Assembly (NCBI GenBank): GCA_963082975.1
Contig: OY720349.1
Location: 70,695,739 to 70,759,738, forward strand
DNA length: 64,000 bases
DNA from: Labia minor
Lineage: Eukaryota > Arthropoda > Insecta > Dermaptera > Spongiphoridae
Direction: 5' to 3'
Positions within the stretch are counted from its first letter, which is position 1, and every line of letters begins with the position of its first letter. The notes below the pieces were generated by a model. It saw only the letters and a list, made by a program, of their open reading frames with translations, did not search any database and was not told the origin of the DNA. Positions 12,001-23,177 of this stretch are shown here, piece after piece. The position numbers and the translations under genes are program-made.

Positions 12001-14800
12001 TATTGTTATTTTTGATGAATAGTTATTTTTTATAGCCCAAAATCGTAGGGTCATCGTCCGCCAACCTTTATAATTTTGAAAGTAAATATAAAAATGAAAT
12101 TTTTAAAAATTAATAATAAATACGTTCATTTTAAATCATAAAAATATTAAAAAAATATATTATTTATATTTTTGATGAATAGTTATTTTTTATTCCCAAA
12201 ATCGAGGGTCATCGTCCGCCAACCTTTCATAATTTTGAAGGTAAAATTAAAAAATGAATTTTTTTAAAATTAATAATAAATATGTTCATTTTACATCCTA
12301 AAAATATTAAAAATATTATTTATTGATATTTTTGATCAATAGTTTTTTTTTCTTCCAAAATCTTAGGGTCATCGTCCGCCAAACTTTCATAATTTTATAT
12401 GGTAAAAATATAAATTGAAATTTTTTAAAATTAATATTAAATAGGTTCATTTTTCATCATAAAAATATTAAAAAAAATTATTTATTGATATTTTTAATGA
12501 ATAATTATTTTTTTTAACCAAAATCGTAGGGTCATCTTCCGCCAACCCTTCATACTTTTGACGTTATAAATAAAAAAATGAACATTTTAAAAATTAATAA
12601 TAAATACGTTAATTTTACATCAAAAAAATATTAAAAAAATTATTTATTGATATTTTTAATCAATAATTATTTTTTTTATCCAAAATACAAGGGTCTTCAT
12701 CCGCCAACCTTTCATAATTTTTACGGTAAAAATTAAAAATGAATTTTTTTGATATTAATAAAAAATAAGTTCATTTTACATCATAAAAATATTAAAAAAA
12801 TATATTATTGATATTTTTGAAGAATAATTATTTTTTAAACCAAAAATCACAGGGTCATCGTCCGCCAACCATTCATAATTTTTAAGGTAAAAATTAAAAA
12901 ATGAAATTTTTAAAAATTAATAATAAATACGTTCATTTTAAATAATAAAAATATTAAAAAAATATATTATTTATATTTTTAATGAATAATTATTTTTTTT
13001 AGCCAAAATAGTAGGATCATCGTCCGCCAACCTTTCATAATTTTGAAGGTAAATATAAAAAATGAAATTTTTAAAAATTAATAATAAATATGTTCATTTT
13101 ACATCATAAAAATATTAAAAATATTATTTATTGATATTTATGATCAATAGTTATTTTTTTAGCCAAAATCTTATGCTCATCGTCCCCCAACCTTTCATAA
13201 TTTTGAAAGCAAAAATAAAAATTAAATTTTTAAAAATTAATAATAAATATGTTCATTTTACATCATAAAAATATTAAAAAAATATATTATTGATATTTTT
13301 AAAGAATAGTTATTTTTTATAACCAAAATCCTCGTCCGCCAACCTTTCATAATTTTGATGGTAAAAATAAAAAATGAATTTTTTTAAAATTAATATTAAA
13401 TACGTTCATTTTACATTATAAAAATATTAAAAAAATTATTTATTGATATTTTTATTGAATAATTATTTTTTTTAACCAAAATCGTAGGGTCATCGTCCGC
13501 CAAACTTTCATACTTTTGACGTTAAATATAAAAAATGAACATTTTAAAAATTAATAATAAATACGTTCATTTTACATCATGAAAATATTAAACATATATT
13601 ATTGATATTTTTGATGAATAGTTATTTTTTATTCCCAAAATCGAGGGTTATCGTCCGCCAACCTTTCATAATTTTGAAGGTAATAATAAAAAATGAATTT
13701 TATTAAAATTAATAATAAATCAGTTCATTTTACATCATAAAAATATTAAGAAATATTTTATTGTTATTTTTGATGAATAGTTATTTTTTATAGCCCAAAA
13801 TCGTAGGGTCATCGTCCGCCAACCTTTATAATTTTGAAAGTAAATATAAAAATGAAATTTTTAAAAAATAATAATAATAAATACGTTCATTTTAAATCAT
13901 AAAAATATTAAAAAAATATATTATTTATATTTTTGATGAATAGTTATTTTTTATTCCCAAAATCGAGGGTCATCGTCCGCCAACCTTTCATAATTTTGAA
14001 GGTTAAATTAAAAAATGAATTTTTTTAAAATTAATAATAAATATGTTCATTTTACATCCTAAAAATATTAAAAATATTATTTATTGATATTTTTGATCAA
14101 TAGTTATTTTTTTATCCAAAATCTTAGGGTCATCGTCCGCCAAACTTTCATATTTTTATATGGTAAAAATATAAATTGAAATTTTTTAAAATTAATATTA
14201 AATACGTTCATTTTTCATCATAAAAATATTAAAAAAAATTATTTATTGATATTTTTAATGAATAATTATTTTTTTTAACCAAAATCGTAGGGTCATCTTC
14301 CGCCAACCCTTCATACTTTTGACGTTATAAATAAAAAATGAACATTTTAAAAATTAATAATAAATACGTTAATTTTACATCAAAAAAATATTAAAAAAAT
14401 TATTTATTGATATTTTTAATCAATAATTATTTTTTTTATCCAAAATACAAGGGTCTTCATCCGCCAACCTTTCATAATTTTTACGGTAAAAATAAAAAAT
14501 GAATTTTTTTGATATTAATAAAAAATAAGTTCATTTTACATCATAAAAATATTAAAAAAATATATTATTGATATTTTTGAAGAATAATTATTTTTTAAAC
14601 CAAAAATCACAGGGTTATCGTCCGCCAACCATTCATAATTTTTAAGGTAAAAATTAAAAAATGAAATTTTTAAAAATTAATAATAAATACGTTCATTTTA
14701 AATAATAAAAATATTAAAAAAATATATTATTTATATTTTTAATGAATAATTATTTTTTTTAGCCAAAATAGTAGGATCATCGTCCGCCAACCTTTCATAA
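9049..14800. repeat. Higher-order repeat A, 1758-bp unit of 11 monomers, about 3.3 copies
   Basis: A distinctive monomer containing ATACAAGGGTCTTCAT recurs with its landmark at 9181, 10939, 12697 and 14457, intervals of 1758, 1758 and 1760 bp. Between landmarks the order of monomer variants is the same, including the shortened junction ACCAAAATCCTCGTCCGCC. Copies differ by only scattered single bases or 1-2 bp indels, so this block was amplified as an 11-monomer unit. Eleven times 160 bp matches the period. Confidence 0.92.
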
Positions 14801-17701
14801 ACCTGACGGTAAATATGAAAAATTAAATTTTTAAAAATTAAAAATAAATATGTTCATTTTACATCATAAAAATATTAAAAATATTATTTATTGATATTTA
14901 TGATCAATAGTTATTTTTTTAGCCAAAATCTTATGCTCATCGTCCCCCAACCTTTCATAATTTTGAGGGTAAAAATATAAAATGAAATTTTTTAAAATTA
15001 ATATTAAATACGTTCATTTTACATCATAAAAATATTAAAAAAATTATTTATTGATATTTTTAATGAATAATTATTTTTTTGAACCAAAATCGGAGGGTCA
15101 TCATCCGCCAACCTTTCATACTTTTGATGTTAAAAATAAAAAATGAACATTTTAAAAATTAATAATAAATACGTTCATTTTACATCATGAAAATATTAAA
15201 CAAATATATTATTGATACTTTTGATGAATAGTTATTTTTTATTCCCAAAATCGAGGGTCATCGTCCGCCAACCTTTCATAATTTTGAAGGTAAAAATAAA
15301 AAATCAATTTTATTAAAATTATTAATAAATCAGTTCATTTTACATCATAAAAATAATTAAAAATATTTTAGGGTTATTTTTGATGAATAGTTATTTTTTA
15401 TAGCCCAAAATCGGAGGGTCATCGTCCGCCAATCTTTCATAATTATGACGGGAAAAATAAAAAATGAACATTTTAAAAATTAATAATAAATACGTTAATT
15501 TTACATCATAAAAATATTAATAAAATATATTATTGATATTTTTGATGAATAATTATTTTTTATACCCAAAATCAAAGGGTCATCGTCCTCTAACCTTTCA
15601 TAAACCTGACGGTAAATATGAAAAATTAAATTTTTAAAAATTAAAAATAAATATGTTCATTTTACATCCTAAAAATATTAAAAATATTATTTATTGATAT
15701 TTTTGATCAATAGTTATTTTTTTTAGCCAAAATCTTAGGGTCATCGTACGCCAAACTTTCATAATTTTGAGGGTAAAAATATAAAATGAAATTTTTTAAA
15801 ATTAATATTAAATACGTTCATTTTACATCATAAAAATATTAAAAAAATTATTTATTGATATTTTTAATGAATAATTATTTTTTTGAACCAAAATCGGAGG
15901 GTCATCATCCGCCAACCTTTCATACTTTTGATGTTAAAAATAAAAAATGAACATTTTAAAAATTAATAATAAATACGTTCATTTTACATCATGAAAATAT
16001 TAAACAAATATATTATTGATACTTTTGATGAATAGTTATTTTTTATTCCCAAAATCGAGGGTCATCGTCCGCCAACCTTTCATAATTTTGAAGGTAAAAA
16101 TAAAAAATCAATTTTATTAAAATTATTAATAAATCAGTTCATTTTACATCATAAAAATAATTAAAAATATTTTAGGGTTATTTTTGATGAATAGTTATTT
16201 TTTATAGCCCAAAATCGGAGGGTCATCGTCCGCCAATCTTTCATAATTATGACGGGAAAAATAAAAAATGAACATTTTAAAAATTAATAATAAATACGTT
16301 AATTTTACATCATGAAAATATTAAAAAAATTATTTATTGATATTTTTAATGAATAATTATTTTTTTTAACCAAAATCGTAGGGTCATCTTCCGCCAACCC
16401 TTCATACTTTTGACGTTAAAAATACAAAATGAACATTTTAAAAATTGATAATAAATACGTTCATTTTACATCATGAAAATATTAAACAAATATTTTATTG
16501 TTATTTTTGATGAATAGTTATTTTTTATAGCCCAAAATCGGAGGGTCATCGTCCGCCAACCTTTCATAATTTTTAAGGTAAATATTAGAAAATGAAATTT
16601 TTAAAAATTAATAATAAATACGTTCATTTTAAATAATAAAAATATTAAAAAAATATATTATTTATATTTTTAATGAATAATTATTTTTTTTAGCCAAAAT
16701 AGTAGGGTCATCGTCCGCCAACCTTTCATAATTTTTAAGGTAAAAATTAGAAAATGAAATTTTTAAAAATTAATAATAAATACGTTCATTTTAAATCATA
16801 AAAATATTAATAAAATATATTATTTATATTTTTAATGAATAATTATTTTTTTTAGCCAACATAGTAGGGTCATCGTCCGCCAACCTTTATAATTTTGAAG
16901 GTAAATATAAAAAATGAAATTTTTAAAAATTAATAATAAATATGTACATTTTACATCATAAAAATATTAAAAATATTATTTATTGATATTTATGATCAAT
17001 AGTTATTTTTTTAGCCAAAATCTTATGCTCATCGTCCGCCAACCTTTCATAATTTTGAAAGCAAAAATAAAAATTAAATTTTTAAAAATTAATAATAAAT
17101 ATGTTCATTTTACATCATAAAAATATTAAAAAAATATATTATTGATATTTTTAAAGAATAGTTATTTTTTATAACCAAAATCCTCGTCCGCCAACCTTTC
17201 ATAATTTTGACGGTAAAAATAAAAAATGAATTTTTTTAAAATTAATATTAAATACGTTCATTTTACATTATAAAAATATTAAAGAAATTATTTATTGATA
17301 TTTTTATTGAATAATTATTTTTTTTAACCAAAATCGTAGGGTCATCGTCCGCCAAACTTTCATACTTTTGACGTTAAATATAAAAAATGAACATTTTAAA
17401 AATTAATAATAAATACGTTCATTTTACATCATGAAAATATTAAACATATATTATTGATATTTTTGATGAATAGTTATTTTTTATTCCCAAAATCGAGGGT
17501 TATCGTCCGCCAACCTTTCATAATTTTGAAGGTAATAATAAAAAATGAATTTTATTAAAATTAATAATAAATCAGTTCATTTTACATCATAAAAATATTA
17601 AGAAATATTTTATTGTTATTTTTGATGAATAGTTATTTTTTATAGCCCAAAATCGGAGTGTCATCGTCCGCCAACCTTTATAATTTTGAAAGTAAATATA
17701 A
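14801..17701. repeat. 160-bp satellite, transition into the second higher-order repeat
   Basis: Monomers here include a variant ending AAATATTTTAGGGTTATTTT, at about 15370 and again about 16170, and a variant with GTCCTCTAACC. From about 15581 the monomer order matches 20236 onwards, displaced by 4655 bp rather than 4816 bp. The 161-bp difference is one monomer: the AAATTAGAAAATGAAA-type monomer occurs once fewer here (about 16740) than at 21397 and 21557. Confidence 0.85.
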
Positions 17702-18347
17702 TTAGCTGGAGTGTCTCCACTCGACTATCTCGCAATTTGAATTGGATTAAATAACATAATATATTATATCTAAATTAAATTTAATTAATTATAAATTATA
17801 AATAATAAATAATAAATATTAAACCAGCGCATGTTTGGCTTTTTGTTGATGGCACCACGTCACGTGTTGGCGCGTGAGATTTGCAGTGTTAAAAAATTAA
17901 TTCTGGTAATTTCAGCGAATCAATCAAGCTGAAATTCTATATATAGCTGTTTTATACAATGTTTAATCATGTGAAAAATTATCAAACATATATCTTTATT
18001 TTTACGGTCACTTTAGAGGAAAAAAAATCAAAACGTTGTAGGTAATGACCCTCTTCCGGTTGAGCTACATTTCTCAAAAGTTGATAGAAAACTATGAATT
18101 TTGAATAATGTCCATGTACCAAATTTCATCATTCTAGCTCAAACCGTTTTTGCGTAATCTTGCCTACATACATACACACACACATACACACATACACACA
18201 CACATACACACACACATACACACACACACACAGACATTTTTCTCAACCTTAGTGAAAATGATTCAGGAACCTTCAAAACGTATAAAAACATCAAAATCTC
18301 AACATCGAAAATTTTCGTGATCGCAATACTATCTCTGGCGAGATAGT
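17702..18347. mobile_element. Helitron-like element, first of a head-to-tail dimer (dimer 1)
   Basis: Same family as 4031-4644. The left hairpin is TGGAG (17707-17711), TGT, CTCCA (17715-17719). The subterminal inverted repeat is ACTATCTCGC (17724-17733) against GCGAGATAGT (18338-18347). The right terminal hairpin has arms at 18328-18335 and 18340-18347 around TGGC. An imperfect CA/TACA tract lies at about 18167-18234. The left flank is satellite ending GTAAATATAA; on the right only AAAA separates it from the next copy. Read on the minus strand, the left end is a Helitron-type hairpin followed by CTAA. Confidence 0.75.
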
Positions 18348-18351
18348 AAAA

Positions 18352-18988
18352 TTAGCTGGAGTGTCTCCACTCGACTATCTCGCAATTTGAATTGGATTAA
18401 TTAACATAATATATCATATTTAAATTAAATTTAATTAATTATAAATTATAAATAATAAATAATAATATTAAACCAGCGCATGTTTGGCTTTTTGTTGATG
18501 GCACCACGTCACGTGTTGGCGCGTGAGATTTGCAGTGTTAAAAAATTAATTTTGGTAATTTCAGCGAATCAATCAAGCTGAAATTCTATATATAGCAGTT
18601 TTATACAATTATTAATCATGTGAAAAATTTTCAAACATATATCTTTATTTTTACGGTCACTTTAGAGGAAAAAAAATCAAAACGTTGTAGGTAATGACCC
18701 TCTTCCGGTTGAGCTACATTTCTCAAAAGTTGATAGAAAACTATGAATTTTGAATAATGTCCATGTACCAAATTTCATCATTCTAGCTCAAACCGTTTTT
18801 GCGTAATCTTGCCTACATACATACACACACACATACACACATACACACATACACACACACATACACACACACAGACATTTTTCTCAACCTTAGTGAAAAT
18901 GATTCAGGAACCTTCAAAACGTATAAAAACATCAAAATCTCAACATCGAAAATTTTCGTGATCGCAATACTATCTCTGGCGAGATAGT
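18352..18988. mobile_element. Helitron-like element, second of a head-to-tail dimer (dimer 1)
   Basis: Same family and orientation as the neighbouring copy but about 10 bp shorter, with small differences (AATAATATTAAACC rather than AATAAATATTAAACC, and a different CA/TACA tract). It ends at the ACTATCTC/GAGATAGT hairpin and returns to satellite as AAAAATGAAATTT, the expected continuation of the interrupted monomer. The 62-codon frame beginning at 18799 is translated microsatellite plus terminus and is not a gene. Confidence 0.75.
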
Positions 18989-21900
18989 AAAAATGAAATT
19001 TTTAAAAATTAATAATAAATACGTTCATTTTAAATCATAAAAATATTAAAAAAATATATTATTTATATTTTTGATGAATAGTTATTTTTTATTCCCAAAA
19101 TCGAGGGTCATCGTCCGCCAACCTTTCATAATTTTGAAGGTAAAATTAAAAAATGAATTTTTTTAAAATTAATAATAAATATGTTCATTTTACATCCTAA
19201 AAATATTAAAAATATTATTTATTGATATTTTTGATCAATAGTTATTTTTTTATCCAAAATCTTAGGGTCATCGTTCGCCAAACTTTCATATTTTTATATG
19301 GTAAAAATATAAATTGAAATTTTTTAAAATTAATATTAAATACGTTCATTTTTCATCATAAAAATATTAAAAAAAATTATTTATTGATATTTTTAATGAA
19401 TAATTATTTTTTTTAACCAAAATCGTAGGGTCATCTTCCGCCAACCCTTCATACTTTTGACGTTATAAATAAAAAATGAACATTTTAAAAATTAATAATA
19501 AATACGTTAATTTTACATCAAAAAAATATTAAAAAAATTATTTATTGATATTTTTAATCAATAATTATTTTTTTTATCCAAAATACAAGGGTCTTCATCC
19601 GCCAACCTTTCATAATTTTTACGGTAAAAATAAAAAATGAATTTTTTTGATATTAATAAAAAATAAGTTCATTTTACATCATAAAAATATTAAAAAAATA
19701 TATTATTGATATTTTTGAACAATAATTATTTTTTAAACCAAAAATCACAGGGTTATCGTCCGCCAACCATTCATAATTTTTAAGGTAAAAATTAAAAAAT
19801 GAAATTTTTAAAAATTAATAATAAATACGTTCATTTTAAATAATAAAAATATTAAAAAAATATATTATTTATATTTTTAATGAATAATTATTTTTTTTAG
19901 CCAAAATAGTAGGATCATCGTCCGCCAACCTTTCATAATTTTGAAGGTAAATATAAAAAATGAAATTTTTAAAAATTAATAATAAATATGTTCATTTTAC
20001 ATCATAAAAATATTAAAAATATTATTTATTGATATTTATGATCAATAGTTATTTTTTTAGCCAAAATCTTATGCTCATCGTCCCCCAACCTTTCATAATT
20101 TTGAAAGCAAAAATAAAAATTAAATTTTTAAAAATTAATAATAAATATGTTCATTTTACATCATAAAAATATTAATAAAATATATTATTGATATTTTTGA
20201 TGAATAATTATTTTTTATACCCAAAATCAAAGGGTCATCGTCCTCTAACCTTTCATAAACCTGACGGTAAATATGAAAAATTAAATTTTTAAAAATTAAT
20301 ATTAAATATGTTCATTTTACATCCTAAAAATATTAAAAATATTATTTATTGATATTTTTGATCAATAGTTATTTTTTTTAGCCAAAATCTTAGGGTCATC
20401 GTACGCCAAACTTTCATAATTTTGAGGGTAAAAATATAAAATGAAATTTTTTAAAATTAATATTATATACGTTCATTTTACATCATAAAAATATTAAAAA
20501 AATTATTTATTGATATTTTTAATGAATAATTATTTTTTTGAAGCAAAATCGGAGGGTCATCATCCGCCAACCTTTCATACTTTTGACGTTAAAAATAAAA
20601 AATGAACATTTTAAAAATTAATAATAAATACGTTCATTTTACATCATGAAAATATTAAACAAATATATTATTGATACTTTTGATGAATAGTTATTTTTTA
20701 TTCCCAAAATCGAGGGTCATCGTCCGCCAACCTTTCATAATTTTGAAGGTAAAAATAAAAAATCAATTTTATTAAAATTATTAATAAATCAGTTCATTTT
20801 ACATCATAAAAATAATTAAAAATATTTTAGGGTTATTTTTGATGAATAGTTATTTTTTATAGCCCAAAATCGGAGGGTCATCGTCCGCCAATCTTTCATA
20901 ATTATGACGGGAAAAATAAAAAATGAACATTTTAAAAATTAATAATAAATACGTTAATTTTACATTATGAAAATATTAAAAAAATTATTTATTGATATTT
21001 TTAATGAATAATTATTTTTTTTAACCAAAATCGTAGGGTCATCTTCCGCCAACCCTTCATAATTTTGACGTTAAAAATACAAAATGAACATTTTAAAAAT
21101 TGATAATAAATACGTTCATTTTACATCATGAAAATATTAAACAAATATTTTATTGTTATTTTTGATGAATAGTTATTTTTTATAGCCCAAAATCGGAGGG
21201 TCATCGTCCGCCAACCTTTCATAATTTTTAAGGTAAATATTAGAAAATGAAATTTTTAAAAATTAATAATAAATACGTTCATTTTAAATAATAAAAATAT
21301 TAAAAAAATATATTATTTATATTTTTAATGAATAATTATTTTTTTTAGCCAAAATAGTAGGGTCATCGTCCGCCAACCTTTCATAATTTTTAAGGTAAAA
21401 ATTAGAAAATGAAATTTTTAAAAATTAATAATAAATACGTTCATTTTAAATCATAAAAATATTAATAAAATATATTATTTATATTTTTAATGAATAATTA
21501 TTTTTTTTAGCCAAAATAGTAGGGTCATCGTCCGCCAACCTTTCATAATTTTTAAGGTAAAAATTAGAAAATGAAATTTTTAAAAATTAATAATAAATAC
21601 GTTCATTTTAAATCATAAAAATATTAATAAAATATATTATTTATATTTTTAATGAATAATTATTTTTTTTGCCAACATAGTAGGGTCATCGTCCGCCAAC
21701 CTTTATAATTTTGAAGGTAAATATAAAAAATGAAATTTTTAAAAATTAATAATAAATATGTACATTTTACATCATAAAAATATTAAAAATATTATTTATT
21801 GATATTTATGATCAATAGTTATTTTTTTAGCCAAAATCTTATGCTCATCGTCCGCCAACCTTTCATAATTTTGAAAGCAAAAATAAAAATTAAATTTTTA

Positions 21901-22296
21901 AAAATTAATAATAAATATGTTCATTTTACATCATAAAAATATTAAAAAAATATATTATTGATATTTTTAAAGAATAGTTATTTTTTATAACCAAAATCCT
22001 CGTCCGCCAACCTTTCATAATTTTGACGGTAAAAATAAAAAATGAATTTTTTTAAAATTAATATTAAATACGTTCATTTTACATTATAAAAATATTAAAG
22101 AAATTATTTATTGATATTTTTATTGAATAATTATTTTTTTTAACCAAAATCGTAGGGTCATCGTCCGCCAAACTTTCATACTTTTGACGTTAAATATAAA
22201 AAATGAACATTTTAAAAATTAATAATAAATACGTTCATTTTACATCATGAAAATATTAAACATATATTATTGATATTTTTGATGAATAGTTATTTT
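18989..22296. repeat. 160-bp satellite inside higher-order repeat B, left of the RTE
   Basis: About 21 monomers, collinear with 27680-30970. The final 9 bases (AGTTATTTT, 22288-22296) are the target copy on the left of the RTE insertion. Confidence 0.93.
22288..22296. repeat. RTE target-site duplication, left copy
   Basis: AGTTATTTT, matched by 26163-26171. The empty-site copy near 30980 contains it once. Confidence 0.9.
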
Positions 22297-23177
22297 GTGT
22301 GAGTGAACTCGGCGCTGGTCGGACGTGTGTCGCATCGCTCCTGATTCCCATCCGTTTTTCCTTGGGGTATTTGTTAAAACTGGTGGTAAGTTTTACATCA
22401 TTTTACTGATCTTGAAGTGCTCTTTACAATGTGGCACATCTGGGATCAATTGCTACCAAGGTGGGCGCGGTGGATCCTTAATTGGTAATTCTCGGTACTG
22501 AGACTGATGGGTATATGAACCCATTAATAAGTATAATTAGTGATAATGATAATGATCATTGTTCTAATTTTATTTTTGTCATCTAATTCCGAGTTCAGTT
22601 CAGGGTTCAACGTTCTACCAAGCAAGTACTCCACTCCTTCTCCCCCCTCTACCACTCCTGTTTTAAATCCTTTATTTATTTATTCCTATTAATAACTTAT
22701 CCCGATTAACATTTACTAATATTATAAAATAAATAAATAACAATTTCCTTTTTCCTATCAGTGGCTTGTGGCGGGCGGTTTGTATGCGCGCTGGGTGATC
22801 TTACATATTCCCTTGAGGGGCTCATAGCTTATGAGCATATGGATTGGCATCCATGAGGTCCCAAGCCATATCTAGTATTGCTTCCACTTACTTGTACTAG
22901 ATATCTTACTTTTATCTTTCCTATCTGGCCTCTCTTGGCCAACTCTTGTTTCTTCCGACCCCGACGCTATTAGGTGTCCGAGGGCTAGGGGTCTTTCATT
23001 TCTTACTATTTACTTTCTCTTCTCTTAAGCCAGTTATGGCGAAACCCAGTAGCGTCTGTTCTCCAGGTTAGGGGCGGCTACGAACAGCGTCTGTACTCCA
23101 GGTTAGGGGCGGCTGAGAATCAAACCGAAGAAGGCAACGGGAAACCACTTCGGTATACCATCCCCAGGAAATTCACT
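22297..23177 (+). other. RTE leader / 5' UTR
   Basis: It begins GTGTGAGTGAACTCGGCGCT. No long ORF is present. A 35-bp direct repeat starts at 23051 and 23086 (AGCGTCTGTTCTCCAGGTTA, then GGGGCGGCT, one mismatch in the matched 29 bp). Just upstream of the ORF is GAAGAAGGCAACGGGAAACC. Non-LTR elements carry internal promoters in this region, so the direct repeat is a candidate promoter or translation-control element, but that is inference. Confidence 0.7.

Noticed and set aside
18799-18987. 62-codon ORF with a His-Thr repeat, also at 27490 and 32306
   Set aside because: It is the translation of the CA/TACA microsatellite and 3' terminus of the Helitron-like element, copied with the HOR. It is not found in the solitary copy at 4031.
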